From Pseudomonas frederiksbergensis (GTDB lineage Bacteria; Pseudomonadota; Gammaproteobacteria; Pseudomonadales; Pseudomonadaceae): a stretch of DNA of 64,000 nucleotides. The DNA is taken from the NCBI RefSeq assembly GCF_001874645.1, contig NZ_CP017886.1, positions 1,116,001-1,180,000 on the forward strand, written 5' to 3'. The position numbers and the translations under genes were made by a program. Each line of letters opens with the position of its first letter. Position 1 is the first letter of the stretch. The notes under the pieces were generated by a model. The model saw only the letters and a program-made list of their open reading frames with translations. It ran no database searches and was not told the origin of the DNA. Below, one piece after another: positions 33,692 to 43,758 of this stretch.

Positions 33692-34555
33692 ATGACGTCG
33701 AACGTGATCAGGAAGCCATCACTACTCTGGTTCGATCGGACCCACGATCGGTCCACTCCCGAACTCATCACCCAGTTCGAGCACGCTTGCGACTGCAAAC
33801 TGGTGAAAGACTCCGCATTTTCCAGCGAGGTGCAGGCCGACATGATCTGTATCCATTTTGATCGCCCCGACACACCTGGCCTGAGGAGGTTGCTGGAGAT
33901 CAAACGCACCGCACCGACTATTCCGATCACCATGTTCACCGTGCAGCACTCCGAAGAGCTGGCCGTATGGGCCATGCGCTCCTGTGTCTGGGAATACATG
34001 GTGCTCCCTCTTACAGCCTCCGAAAAAAATCGCTACCTGACGGCTGTCGTTCAGCTCTACGAGCTGCGCCGCAATGTTCGCGACCAACGCAAAACATTGC
34101 TGATCGACCACTCCCCGACCCTGCCGGACAGCATCCGGCTAACCTCAGGACACCAAAAACACCAAGCGCTCAGCAACATACTGCTGTACATCGACCAGCA
34201 TTTTCGGGAGACCATCGACCAGAGGGAATTGGCGAAGCGTTGCGGTATGACGACATTTCGCTTCAGCCGCTTGTTCAAGGAAGCCAACGGCCTTGGCTTC
34301 ATGGATTACATTTTGGACAAGCGCATGAACTACGCGAAGGAATTGCTCGACAACAGCCAGATGCCCATCACCAGCATCGGCTATGAGGCCGGCTTCAAGG
34401 ACCCTTCCTACTTCGCTCGCGCCTTCAAGCAGTTCGCCAACTGTACGCCGAGCGAGTACCGCTTGGCGCACCATCTTAGAGCGTCGGTAGTCGCCGAGTT
34501 GGATGACACAACCGCCGAAGTGCTCGATAGCCTCATACATAGCCTCGGAGGCTGA
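33692..34555 (+). CDS. AraC-family regulator with degenerate receiver domain
   Basis: A 287-residue protein: a receiver-like domain (~residues 8-125) and a C-terminal AraC DNA-binding domain (~185-275, RELAKRCGMTTFRFSRLFKE then GYEAGFKDPSYFARAFKQF). The receiver lacks its key residues: where PDLVLLD is expected it reads ADMICIH, and the KP pair is replaced by LP in YMVLPLT. It is therefore a pseudo-receiver that should not be phosphorylated in the normal way. It lies at the end of the Tad locus, divergent from flp, and is the best candidate for the activator of the two-box promoters (inference). P. aeruginosa uses a LuxR-type PprB here instead. Confidence 0.82.
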   Translation: MTSNVIRKPSLLWFDRTHDRSTPELITQFEHACDCKLVKDSAFSSEVQADMICIHFDRPDTPGLRRLLEIKRTAPTIPITMFTVQHSEELAVWAMRSCVWEYMVLPLTASEKNRYLTAVVQLYELRRNVRDQRKTLLIDHSPTLPDSIRLTSGHQKHQALSNILLYIDQHFRETIDQRELAKRCGMTTFRFSRLFKEANGLGFMDYILDKRMNYAKELLDNSQMPITSIGYEAGFKDPSYFARAFKQFANCTPSEYRLAHHLRASVVAELDDTTAEVLDSLIHSLGG

Positions 34556-34575
34556 GGCACTTTTAACGCGCACAC

Positions 34576-34605
34576 AAAAACGCCGCTCAATGAGCGGCGT
34601 TTTTG
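34576..34605. terminator. Bidirectional terminator
   Basis: AAAAACGCCGCTCA-ATGAGCGGCGTTTTT. It serves both the plus-strand AraC gene and the minus-strand tRNA cluster. A decayed copy lies at 6342-6370. Confidence 0.85.
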
Positions 34606-34612
34606 TTAAATA

Positions 34613-34688
<76 letters not shown>

Positions 34689-34690
34689 AA

Positions 34691-34766
34691 TGGCGTCCCC
34701 TAGGGGACTCGAACCCCTGTTACCGCCGTGAAAGGGCGGTGTCCTAGGCCACTAGACGAAGGGGAC
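34691..34766 (-). tRNA. tRNA-Glu(TTC)
   Basis: A 76-base cloverleaf starting GTCCCCTTCGTCTAGTGG and ending GGGGACGCCA. The anticodon loop is CTTTCAC, giving TTC. It is two bases from tRNA-Gly. Confidence 0.95.
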
Positions 34767-34870
34767 ACGCTACCCGGAACACATGGTGTGTGTTCCAGTG
34801 TCCAGACCCACATCCGAAGACTAGGTTCTGGTTTCACTCAGCCCTGCCCGAAAGCAAAACTGTTTAAAAT

Positions 34871-34946
<76 letters not shown>

Positions 34947-34948
34947 AT

Positions 34949-35024
34949 TGGCGTCCCCTAGGGGACTCGAACCCCTGTTACCGCCGTGAAAGGGCGGTGT
35001 CCTAGGCCACTAGACGAAGGGGAC
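34949..35024 (-). tRNA. tRNA-Glu(TTC), second copy
   Basis: Identical to 34691-34766. It is the promoter-proximal gene of the cluster. Confidence 0.95.
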
Positions 35025-35086
35025 ACACCTACAACATTCACTCCCTACCGCGTTTCGCTATTCGCTTTCCGCTGTAAGTGGCGCGC

Positions 35087-35115
35087 ATTCTATGGATGGA
35101 TTGAGGGGTCGTCAA
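35087..35115 (-). promoter_or_regulatory. Sigma-70 promoter of the tRNA cluster
   Basis: On the minus strand TTGACG, 17 bases, then TAGAAT, followed by a GC-rich GCGCGCC stretch typical of stringently controlled stable-RNA promoters. It lies 62 bases upstream of the first tRNA. Confidence 0.75.
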
Positions 35116-35382
35116 CCCCCAACTATAAATTTATTTAAATCAATGACTTCGCTGCCCTTTGAGGGGCAATTCCGGGTTTTCGTCCGACCGGGGTTTGACG
35201 CCTATATTCTGTCACTCGCCAAGGCGCTATAGTCCTCTCCAGCAGATGATGGCAATGTGCACCCATCCACACATTACCTATATAGACATCGCAAAGGCCC
35301 GATTCAACTCGTCGCGCCACCCTATGCGCTCCCAGGCTTAGCCACTACACTCGCATGCAAACCCTATAAAGAGGTCTTCACG

Positions 35383-36153
35383 GTGACACCACTCATGATC
35401 ACCCTGCTAGTAATAGTCGGGATCGCAATATTGATCGCCATTGGCTACATGAACCATGTGGTGGAAAACAATAAACTGGAAAAGGCCCGCACCAAGGTCG
35501 AACTCAATGATCGACTGCGCCGCTGTGGCGAAATCACCGAGACCTTTCCTGGCCAGATGATGACTCCAGCGCTCAAGCTGCTGCTGACGCGACTGGAACT
35601 CAACGTCTGTCAACGCCTGCTTAATCAGGATAAAACCAATTCGGCGGCCAAGGCCCGCATTGAGGAACTGAGTGCACTGGTCGCACAAGGCGAATCCATT
35701 CCGGTCAACAACCCGCCGGCACCGATCCAGACCGAAGCCAAGGCCAAGGACGTACGCTTTCTGCTTGAGGCCTTGCATGGCCAGATCACTCGCGCAGCGC
35801 AGGACGGTTTCCTGCCTGCCAACGAAGCCAAGCGCTGGATTCGCGAAGTTCGCCACCTCCTGGTATTGCTGCACATCGAGTTCTTCAACAATCTCGGTCA
35901 ACATGCGCTGCAACAGGAACAACCCGGGCAAGCCCGACTGGCGTTCGAGCGTGGTGTGCAGTACCTGCGCAAACAGCCAGATCCGCAGGTTTACAGTGAA
36001 CAGTTGCAGTACCTCGAAAAGCTCCTGGCGCGCGCCAACTCCATGGTGCTGACCAACACTGCACCCGCGGAAGGGGAAGTTAACGAGTTGACCGAAGGCC
36101 TCAAGGACGTGGAAGCCGAAGCTGACTGGAAGAAGAAAGTTATCTACGACTGA
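35383..36153 (+). CDS. Conserved membrane-anchored coiled protein
   Basis: A 256-residue protein with one N-terminal membrane helix (ITLLVIVGIAILIAIGYM) and a long, mostly helical, charged soluble part (~25-256) that is probably cytoplasmic. A GTG start at 35383 is favoured because AAAGAGG lies eight bases before it; the ATG at 35395 has no such site. The same position, next to the tRNA-Gly/Glu cluster, is occupied by a conserved hypothetical gene in P. aeruginosa (about PA2820, from memory). The helical repeats near LAFERGVQYLRKQ look TPR-like. The function is unknown. Confidence 0.75.
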   Translation: MTPLMITLLVIVGIAILIAIGYMNHVVENNKLEKARTKVELNDRLRRCGEITETFPGQMMTPALKLLLTRLELNVCQRLLNQDKTNSAAKARIEELSALVAQGESIPVNNPPAPIQTEAKAKDVRFLLEALHGQITRAAQDGFLPANEAKRWIREVRHLLVLLHIEFFNNLGQHALQQEQPGQARLAFERGVQYLRKQPDPQVYSEQLQYLEKLLARANSMVLTNTAPAEGEVNELTEGLKDVEAEADWKKKVIYD

Positions 36154-36156
36154 TAG

Positions 36157-36211
36157 TGGTGGTGTGCAATTGGCACACCACCTGTGGCGAGGGAGCAACT
36201 CCCTCGCCACC
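36157..36211. repeat. Paired palindromes (REP-like)
   Basis: GTGGTGTGC-AATTG-GCACACCAC followed by TGGCGAGGGAG-CAA-CTCCCTCGCCA. The second is a GC-rich extragenic palindrome of a type common in fluorescent Pseudomonas, distinct from the repeat found at 41.9, 45.7, 50.2 and 61.5 kb. It probably also ends both flanking genes' transcripts. Confidence 0.65.
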
Positions 36212-36231
36212 TATTCTGCGCGATCTCCCGC

Positions 36232-38199
36232 TTACAACCTGAAATGCCCCACCATCCCCTTCAGCTCAACCCCCAATTGCGCCAGCTCGATACTCGACGT
36301 GGCATTGCCTTGCATGGCCACCGAGGATTGATCGGCACTGGCACGGATGCTCGTCACGCTGCGATTGATCTCTTCGGCAACCGAACTCTGTTGCTCAGCT
36401 GCTGCAGCGATCTGCTGGTTCATCTGCTGAATCAGCGAGACCGCCGCAGCGATACTGCCCAGCGCACTCTCGGTCTGTAGCGCATCACTGACGGCGAGTT
36501 TGACCAACTCGCCGCTGTTCTGGATTTGCTGCACCGACGCCTGCGCAGCTGAACGCAAGGCACTCACCAGACGTTCGATTTCTTCGGTGGATTGCTGAGT
36601 ACGCTTGGCCAAGGCACGGACTTCATCGGCAACCACGGCAAAGCCCCTGCCCTGCTCACCCGCTCGTGCGGCCTCGATGGCCGCATTGAGCGCCAGAAGA
36701 TTGGTTTGCTCGGCAACGCTCTTGATCACGCTGAGGACGGTGCCAATGTTCTGAATCTCCGCACTGAGGCTTTCAATGCTCGAACTGGCCGACGTCGCCG
36801 AGTCAGCCAGTTGCTCAATGCGCTGCATGCTCTGCCGCACGACCTGCTGACCGGTTTCGACCTTGCTATCCGCCGTCTGCGCCGCCAGTGCCGCTTCCTC
36901 GGCATTGCGCGCAACGTCGTGCACGGTCGCGGTCATCTGATTCATCGCGGTGGCGACTTGCTCGGTTTCTTCCTTCTGGCTGCTGACTTCCAGATTGGTC
37001 TGCTCGGTCACCGCAGAGAGTGACTGCGCGGAACTCGCAAGCTGCTCGATGCCAGCCTGCAAGCCACTGACGATACTGCTCAGCCCCGCGCCCATTTGTT
37101 GCATCGCCTGCATCAACTGGCCGATTTCATCGCGTCGCGTCACCTGTACTGTCGCGCTCAGATCGCCCGCAGCAATGTGCTGGGCGACGAGAATCACACT
37201 GCGCAGTGGCGCAACGATCAAGCGGGTAATCACCCACGCAGCAATCAGCCCGACCAGCAGCGCAAGCGCCGACGAAGCAATGATCAGCAGCGAATTCTTC
37301 TTCAGCTCTGCCTGCATCGACTGGTCCTCGGCACCATAAGCCTGGTCGACCCGCTGCACCACCTCGGCGGCGCGCTCATGCAACTGCTGATAGACCTTTT
37401 TCTCCTGAGTCAGCAGCCCTGTGTACTCGGCAAGTTTTTCGCTGAAACTGGCGATATGCCCGGTCACTTCGTTGAGCACTGTCTGGTAGCCCGCGTCCTT
37501 GACCGTGTTCTTCAATGTCTCAGCCTGGGTCAATGCCTGGTCGGCCTGTTCAATCTTGCCTTGCCCGGCGCTTTCGTCGCTGGCCTTGCGGCTTTGATCC
37601 AGACGCACCCGCGCCTCATTCATTGCCTGCAACATCAGTCTCGACACCTGACTGACCTGATTGGCCTGCTCGATAAACTCCGCGCCATCCTTGCCTTGCG
37701 AATCCTTGAGCGCATAAGCGCCATCGTCGGCAAGGCCAGCCTGCAGCACATCGAGGTTATTGGCCACGCTGGACACCGACCAACTGGCCATTTCCAGCGC
37801 CAGTTCCTTGGACTGGGTCAGCTCGACGAACTCATCGAAGGCTTTGCGGTAAGCCCCCAGCGACTGCTCGACATCATTCATCACCGGGACGTTAGCCGCT
37901 GACTGCGCCTTGAGTTGCATTGCGAGGGCAACCAACGCGTCAACCCCCTTGTGCAAGGCATCGACGGTTTTCGGATCACTGTGCAAGGCGTATTCCTGCT
38001 CCAGCAAACGCACCTTGAGCAAACCACTGTTGAGCGACGACATCTGCTTGAGCCCGTCGAAGCGCTGGCTGATGGTTTGCAAGGACCAGACGCCGATAGC
38101 GGCCACCAGGGCCGTCAACATCAGAACCAGAACAAACCCGACACCCAGTTTTTTTGCCATACCCAGGTTGGCAAAACGTCCTTGCACGGCCGAAATCAT
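36232..38199 (-). CDS. Methyl-accepting chemotaxis protein, HBM sensor type
   Basis: A 655-residue transducer: TM1 ~18-40, a large helical periplasmic domain ~42-300, TM2 ~303-326 ([20 protein letters not shown]), HAMP ~328-380, and a signalling tip with [20 protein letters not shown] near 565. The ~258-residue helical sensor is the size of the helical bimodular (HBM) domain of McpS-type receptors, which bind organic acids. [10 protein letters not shown] is a typical piece of its first bundle. The ATG at 38199 has GGAAGGGGG about nine bases upstream. The ligand is unknown. No methyltransferase-docking pentapeptide ends the protein (it ends GHFRL). Confidence 0.85.
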   Translation of the reverse strand: MISAVQGRFANLGMAKKLGVGFVLVLMLTALVAAIGVWSLQTISQRFDGLKQMSSLNSGLLKVRLLEQEYALHSDPKTVDALHKGVDALVALAMQLKAQSAANVPVMNDVEQSLGAYRKAFDEFVELTQSKELALEMASWSVSSVANNLDVLQAGLADDGAYALKDSQGKDGAEFIEQANQVSQVSRLMLQAMNEARVRLDQSRKASDESAGQGKIEQADQALTQAETLKNTVKDAGYQTVLNEVTGHIASFSEKLAEYTGLLTQEKKVYQQLHERAAEVVQRVDQAYGAEDQSMQAELKKNSLLIIASSALALLVGLIAAWVITRLIVAPLRSVILVAQHIAAGDLSATVQVTRRDEIGQLMQAMQQMGAGLSSIVSGLQAGIEQLASSAQSLSAVTEQTNLEVSSQKEETEQVATAMNQMTATVHDVARNAEEAALAAQTADSKVETGQQVVRQSMQRIEQLADSATSASSSIESLSAEIQNIGTVLSVIKSVAEQTNLLALNAAIEAARAGEQGRGFAVVADEVRALAKRTQQSTEEIERLVSALRSAAQASVQQIQNSGELVKLAVSDALQTESALGSIAAAVSLIQQMNQQIAAAAEQQSSVAEEINRSVTSIRASADQSSVAMQGNATSSIELAQLGVELKGMVGHFRL

Positions 38200-38330
38200 T
38201 GCTCGTAACCCCCTTCCCATACCCAATGGCAACACGGCCATTTCCAGTTATTGCAGGTTCGCAATGGGGTGTACCCAAGCACAAGTCTTTGGCGCCGCAA
38301 TAATGGCCAAAAGCTACGCTTCAGTCGTTT

Positions 38331-39736
38331 TCAGAACGGTCGAAGTCGATCCGGTAATGCGCAGGCCTGAAAAAACGCCTGCGCCCGAGGATCACTGGCA
38401 TAAGCCACATTAATGCGTAACCAGTCGCTGGTCTCGCCACTGGGGCTGAAGGCCGTCCTGGGGACAGCACGATACCGAATGTGTGAGCCAGCGCGCGCAC
38501 CTGCGCCGCCTCGTGCACGCGTGGTCGGGCCCAAATGTACAACCCACCCGAAGGCTTGCCGAACACCTCCCACTCGGCGTCTTCAAGCACCAGCAACGTC
38601 GCCGCCATATCTCGCTTCAAACGCTGACGCTGGCGCTGTACCAGTTTGCGATAGGCGCCATTGACCAACAAACTGCTCAGTACCGACTCGCAGAACCGCG
38701 AAGCTCCCAAGCTGGTAATCATCTTCATGTCTGCCAGGCGCGCAATGATTGCGGCACTGGCCACGACATAACCGACCCGCAACGAACTGCTGAGGGTTTT
38801 CGAAAAGCTGCCGACATAGATCACGCTCTGACCCGCGTCCATTGCCGCCAGACGGGTACCGGCACTGCCCTGAAAGTCAGCGTAGACGTCATCTTCGACG
38901 ATGATTAATTCATGACGCTTCGCCAATTGAAGAATCCGCTGCGCAACGTCGGGTGCCAGGCTACTGCCGGTCGGATTGTGGAACAGGCTATTGATGAACA
39001 AGGCACGGGGATTGTTTGCGCTCAACAGTGCCTCAAGTACTTCAACGTCCGGGCCACGAGAGGTCCGTGGTACTTCCAGCAATCTGACGCCATGCAACCT
39101 GAGCAGCTTGAACAGATTCGAATAACCCGGACTTTCGACTACCACGCAATCGCCCGGCTTGAGCAGCGCCCGTACGATCAGATCAAGCCCGTGAGTGGCC
39201 CCCGCGGTCGTAAGTACCTGGCTCTCATCGACGGCAATATTGATCTGTTGCAGGCGTTTGAGGATCTGTTGGCGCAAGACAGGCAGCCCATATGAGGGGC
39301 TGTAGTTGAACAATCCGGCCATATCGGTACGCGAAACCTGGCGTATGGCATAACTGAGGTCGTCGCTCTCGCGCCAGCTTTCGGGCATTCCACCACGCCC
39401 CAGCAGCAACATGCCCAACAGGTCGTCGGCCAACCCCGCACTGTTTGCGTCAGCCGTCGTGGAGCCCGATTTGTCAGCGCAACGATGTGTCGCGACCAAA
39501 GGCCCGGCCACGAAAAAACCCGAGCCGTGACGCGACAACAGCACGCCTTGGGCGACCATGCGCTCATACGCTTCACTGACACTGGACTGGCTGAGCAGGT
39601 TATCCCGGGCCAGCTGTCGAATGGACGGCAAACGCGTTCCAGGCTCGACGGCACTTTGGCGAATCCAGCCAGCGAGGGCGTCAACAATTTGCTGCACGAC
39701 TGGCACCAGCGCCTGTCGATCGATTCTCAATTCCAT
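38331..39736 (-). pseudogene. MocR-family regulator, frameshifted near the C-terminus
   Basis: An N-terminal GntR helix-turn-helix (RLPSIRQLARDNLLSQSSVS, ~35-55) is fused to a fold-I aminotransferase domain with the PLP lysine in YVGSFSKTLSSSLRVGY (~310). After FGIVLSPG (~residue 420) the open frame turns into unrelated sequence ending at 38321. One frame over, the normal ending TAFSPSGETSDWLRINVAYA continues to a stop at 38331. A single missing base near 38457-38461 explains this. It is either a recent mutation or a sequencing error. MocR proteins control genes of amino-acid, vitamin B6 or GABA metabolism; the target is not evident here. Confidence 0.8.
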
Positions 39737-39871
39737 GAGAGACCAACTCCGACTATTTTCCTGGAGTCAGTTAAGCACAGGCGCTCTCATGAAGATGTGC
39801 GACAACGCCGCTAAAACACGCCCTCTAACCCTTTGAAACACAATGCCCGACGATACGTCGCACTCAAACCA

Positions 39872-40633
39872 TCAGAACGCCGTCACCCCGCCATCCACCG
39901 CCAACGAGTGACCGGTAGTGAACGCAGCCCCATCGCTGCACAGATAAAGCACCGCACTGGCAATTTCCCCGACCTTGCCGATACGTCCTACCGGGTGCAT
40001 GGCGGCGGCAAAATCGGCTTTCTTCGGATCGGCTTCATAGGCGCGGCGAAACATGTCGGTGTCGATAACCGCCGGACAGACTGCATTCACACGGATTTTC
40101 TTCTTCGCATATTCGATGGCTGCCGATTTGGTCAGGCCGATGACCGCGTGCTTGGACGCCGCGTAGATGCTCATCTTCGGCGCCGCGCCAAGCCCGGCCA
40201 CCGAAGCGGTATTGACGATCGCGCCGCCACCTTGCGCCAGCATCAAAGGCAGTTGGTACTTCATGCACAACCAGACGCCTTTGACGTTGACGCCCATGAT
40301 CGCGTCGAACTCATCGAGAGTGCCTTCAGCGAGCTTGCCCTTTTCGATTTCGATCCCGGCATTGTTGAAGGCGTAGTCGACGCGACCGTAAGTGCTCACT
40401 GCCTTCGCCATCAGACTCTGTACATCACGCTCCAGGGTCACGTTGCAACGTACGAAAACCGCTTCGCCACCGGCAGCCCGAATCAACTCGACGGTACCTT
40501 CGCCGCCGGCCACATCAAGGTCCGCGACCACCACTTTCAACCCTTCGGCGGCAAACGCCTGGGCGGTCGCGCGGCCAATACCGGCGGCTGCCCCCGTCAC
40601 CAACGCTACCTGGCCGGAAAACGTCATGCTCAT
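39872..40633 (-). CDS. Short-chain dehydrogenase (classical SDR)
   Basis: A 253-residue classical SDR: cofactor motif TGAAAGIG (residues 14-21), NNAG near 90, catalytic serine in VNTASVAG (~143), YAASK (~157) and the C-terminal GHSLAVDGGVTAF. ADLD at the end of beta-2 favours NAD. It uses an unknown alcohol or ketone. GAGGACATAACG is the ribosome site. It is divergent from the MDR reductase at 40866. Confidence 0.88.
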   Translation of the reverse strand: MSMTFSGQVALVTGAAAGIGRATAQAFAAEGLKVVVADLDVAGGEGTVELIRAAGGEAVFVRCNVTLERDVQSLMAKAVSTYGRVDYAFNNAGIEIEKGKLAEGTLDEFDAIMGVNVKGVWLCMKYQLPLMLAQGGGAIVNTASVAGLGAAPKMSIYAASKHAVIGLTKSAAIEYAKKKIRVNAVCPAVIDTDMFRRAYEADPKKADFAAAMHPVGRIGKVGEIASAVLYLCSDGAAFTTGHSLAVDGGVTAF

Positions 40634-40865
40634 CGTTATGTCCTCGAAAAAAGTGGGTGATCGCGTTCTCGCAGTCTATCCACCCTGTCCCGTCACACGG
40701 CAGCACTATCAGAGGGCCGGTTGATTGCTTATGAGTTGCAGTGATGAACGTTCCCGCCCAACTATCACTCTATTGGATCGGGCTGTATTCGCTGTGCCAG
40801 CAAACCTTGCGACAACAGCCATGAGGGTCTATCAATCAGACTTCATTCAACGTTGAGTGCCCGCC

Positions 40866-41870
40866 ATGACTGCCCAGACCAACCGTCAATTCCTGCTCGC
40901 CAAACGCCCGGTGGGCGCTGCGAACCGCGAGACCTTCACCTATCAGCAAGTCCCTGTTGGCGAGCCGGCGGCGGGCCAGATTCTGGTCAAGAACGAGTAC
41001 CTGTCGCTGGACCCGGCCATGCGTGGCTGGATGAACGAAGGCAAGTCCTACATCCCGCCCGTGGGCATCGGCGAAGTCATGCGCGCACTCGGCGTGGGCA
41101 AGGTGATTGCCTCGAACAACCCGGGCTTTGCCGTGGGTGACTATGTAAACGGTGCGCTGGGTGTGCAGGATTATTTCCTCGGCGAGCCACGAGGCTTCTA
41201 CAAGGTCGATCCAAAACTGGCGCCATTGCCGCGTTATTTGTCAGCACTGGGCATGACTGGCATGACCGCTTACTTCGCGCTGCTCGACGTCGGTGCGCCG
41301 AAGGCCGGGGATACCGTGGTGCTGTCGGGTGCAGCAGGCGCAGTGGGCAGCATTGCCGGGCAGATTGCCAGGATCAAAGGCTGCCGCGTGGTGGGTATCG
41401 CCGGCGGTGTGGACAAGTGCAGGTTCCTGATCGATGAACTGGGTTTCGACGGTGCCATTGACTACAAGAGCGAAGACGTCGTTGCCGGCCTCAAACGCGA
41501 ATGCCCGAAAGGGGTCGATGTGTATTTCGATAACGTCGGCGGGGATATTCTCGACGCGGTGCTCAGCCGTCTGAACATGAAGGCTCGCGTGGTGATCTGC
41601 GGCGCCATCAGCCAGTACAACAACAAGGAAGCGGTCAAAGGCCCGGCCAATTATCTATCGCTGCTGGTCAACCGTGCACGAATGGAAGGCTTTGTGGTGA
41701 TGGATTACGCCGCGCAGTTCGCCGCTGCCGGGCAGGAAATGGCCGGGTGGATGGCCAAGGGGCAGCTCAAGAGCAAGGAAGACATCGTCGAAGGACTGGA
41801 GACATTCCCGGAAACGCTGATGAAGCTGTTCAGCGGCGAGAATTTTGGGAAGCTGGTGTTGAAGGTTTAA
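40866..41870 (+). CDS. NADP-dependent MDR oxidoreductase (CurA/PTGR-like)
   Basis: A 334-residue zinc-free medium-chain reductase of the leukotriene B4 dehydrogenase/CurA family. The N-terminus has LAKRPVGAANRETFTYQQVP, and the NADP site is VLSGAAGAVGSIAGQIARIK (~155) with GIAGGVDKC. YFDNVGGDILDAVL and VICGAISQYN follow. Members reduce alpha,beta-unsaturated ketones or alkenals. The ATG at 40866 is chosen over a GTG three codons upstream. Confidence 0.88.
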   Translation: MTAQTNRQFLLAKRPVGAANRETFTYQQVPVGEPAAGQILVKNEYLSLDPAMRGWMNEGKSYIPPVGIGEVMRALGVGKVIASNNPGFAVGDYVNGALGVQDYFLGEPRGFYKVDPKLAPLPRYLSALGMTGMTAYFALLDVGAPKAGDTVVLSGAAGAVGSIAGQIARIKGCRVVGIAGGVDKCRFLIDELGFDGAIDYKSEDVVAGLKRECPKGVDVYFDNVGGDILDAVLSRLNMKARVVICGAISQYNNKEAVKGPANYLSLLVNRARMEGFVVMDYAAQFAAAGQEMAGWMAKGQLKSKEDIVEGLETFPETLMKLFSGENFGKLVLKV

Positions 41871-41899
41871 CCCCGATGTAAGGTGCCGACGGGTAGATC

Positions 41900-41991
41900 A
41901 AAAGATCGTCCGAACGCGGCCCGAACCTTCGGCAGCTCCTACAGTGGATGGTGTAACCCCTGTAGGAGCTGGCGCAGCCTGCGATCTTTTA
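41900..41991. repeat. REP element pair
   Basis: Contains CTGTAGGAGCTGGCGCAGCC and TGCGATCTTTT, with a diverged inverted partner GATCG...CGGCAGCTCCTACAG to the left. It is the commonest intergenic repeat of this genome segment. It lies at the shared 3' end of the convergent MDR and pyrF genes. Confidence 0.85.
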
Positions 41992-42687
41992 CGCCAGTTC
42001 GGCGACAACGTCGGCCAGTGCCTTCGCCGGATCGGCTGCCTGGCTGATCGGACGGCCAATCACCAGATAGTCGGAACCGGCATCCAGTGCCTGACGCGGC
42101 GTCAGGATGCGACGTTGATCGTCCTGGGCGCTGCCCGCCGGACGGATCCCCGGGGTCACCAGTTGCAGCGACGGATGCACCGTTTTCAAGGCACGGGCTT
42201 CCAGTGCCGAGCACACCAGGCCATCCATCCCGGCTTTTTCTGCCAGTGCCGCCAGACGCAACACCTGCTCCTGCGGTTCGATGTCCAGGCCAATCCCGGC
42301 CAGATCCTCACGCTCCATGCTGGTCAGCACGGTCACGCCGATCAACAACGGTTTTGGACCACTGCGCTGGTCAAGCACTTCGCGACAGGCCGCCATCATG
42401 CGCAGACCACCGGAGCAATGCACGTTGACCATCCACACGCCCATTTCCGCCGCAGCCTTGACCGCCATCGCGGTGGTGTTCGGAATGTCGTGGAATTTAA
42501 GGTCCAGAAACACCTCGAAGCCCTTGTCACGCAAGGTCCCGACGATTTCCGAAGCGCAGCTGGTGAACAGTTCTTTACCGACTTTGACCCGGCACAGTTT
42601 CGGGTCCAACTGGTCGGCCAGCTTCAGTGCGGCGTCACGGGTAGGGAAATCCAGGGCGACGATGATAGGAGTCTGGCAGGCGGACAT
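41989..42687 (-). CDS. pyrF: Orotidine 5'-phosphate decarboxylase
   Basis: A 232-residue enzyme converting OMP to UMP in pyrimidine synthesis. The catalytic D-K-D array is in [12 protein letters not shown] (~residue 60), with VTPGIRPAG and [10 protein letters not shown] near the C-terminus binding the phosphate. The start at 42687 matches the usual length; an upstream open extension of 50 codons has no family similarity. A REP element lies at its 3' end. Confidence 0.95.
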   Translation of the reverse strand: MSACQTPIIVALDFPTRDAALKLADQLDPKLCRVKVGKELFTSCASEIVGTLRDKGFEVFLDLKFHDIPNTTAMAVKAAAEMGVWMVNVHCSGGLRMMAACREVLDQRSGPKPLLIGVTVLTSMEREDLAGIGLDIEPQEQVLRLAALAEKAGMDGLVCSALEARALKTVHPSLQLVTPGIRPAGSAQDDQRRILTPRQALDAGSDYLVIGRPISQAADPAKALADVVAELA

Positions 42688-42993
42688 GAGTGGGCTCTCA
42701 GGCAAGTCGAAATCGGCGCGCATTGTAGCGGAACGCGAGCCCGTCCGGGACCCGATGATCGGTAAATCATCTTCAACCGTGCCGATCAGCGGATGATAAA
42801 CCCGGCGGGCGCAGTAATTATGTCGAAACAGATACACTCACGACACGCCCTCAACACCCCCAAAGACTACCCTCGCCAACCGCAAGACCTCCTGACAGCA
42901 CTTCCCGCCTCACGGCCGGACGCCTATGCTGAAGCCACTACCTCGCAGCCCATCTTTTGTGGTTGGCAGCCTCTCTGGCAGATGAACGTACGC

Positions 42994-43758
42994 ATGCATA
43001 ATAGCCCCGCTTCTCTGAACGACGATCAAAAAGCCCCCGTAGCCGGCGAAGACAAACGCTGGAACACCCGCGCGCTGATCGTTGACGATGACGTTCCGAT
43101 CCGCGAACTGCTGATCGACTACCTGGCCCGCTTCAACATCCACGCCAGCGGCGTGACCGATGGCGCCGCGATGCGCTTGGCGCTGCAAGCGGAGCATTAC
43201 GACGTGGTAGTGCTGGACCTGATGTTGCCCGGCGAAGACGGTCTGTCGCTGTGCCGCTGGCTGCGCGCCGAATCGGACATCCCGATCCTGATGCTCACTG
43301 CCCGCTGCGAACCCACCGACCGCATCATCGGCCTGGAACTGGGGGCCGATGACTACATGGCCAAGCCGTTCGAGCCACGCGAGCTGGTCGCACGGATTCA
43401 AACCATTCTGCGCCGTGTACGCGATGACCGTACCGAACAACGCGCCAACATTCGCTTCGACAACTGGCGCCTCAACAGCGTGCTGCGCCAGTTGATCTCC
43501 GCCGACGGCCTGGTGGTGCCGCTGTCGAATGCTGAATTCCGTTTGCTCTGGGTGTTCATCGAGCGCCCGAGGCGGGTTCTCAGCCGCGAGCAATTACTGG
43601 ACGCTGCCCGTGGACGCTCGATCGAAGCGTTCGATCGCAGTATCGATTTGCTGGTCTCGCGTCTGCGGCAAAAGCTCGGTGACGATCCAAAATCGCCTCA
43701 ACTGATCAAAACCGTTCGCGGCGAAGGTTACCTGTTCGACGCCCGAGACATCGGCTGA
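42994..43758 (+). CDS. OmpR-family response regulator
   Basis: A 254-residue regulator: receiver domain (~28-140, acidic pair in IVDDDVPI, phospho-aspartate in VVVLDLMLPGEDGL, KPFEPRE) and OmpR/PhoB winged helix (~155-250, RRVLSREQLLDAARG, SIDLLVSRLRQKLG). The start is uncertain: an ATG at 42982 or 42793 is possible, and none has a strong ribosome site. Its stop overlaps the kinase start by one base (TGATG), so the two form one two-component operon. The target genes are unknown. Confidence 0.88.
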   Translation: MHNSPASLNDDQKAPVAGEDKRWNTRALIVDDDVPIRELLIDYLARFNIHASGVTDGAAMRLALQAEHYDVVVLDLMLPGEDGLSLCRWLRAESDIPILMLTARCEPTDRIIGLELGADDYMAKPFEPRELVARIQTILRRVRDDRTEQRANIRFDNWRLNSVLRQLISADGLVVPLSNAEFRLLWVFIERPRRVLSREQLLDAARGRSIEAFDRSIDLLVSRLRQKLGDDPKSPQLIKTVRGEGYLFDARDIG

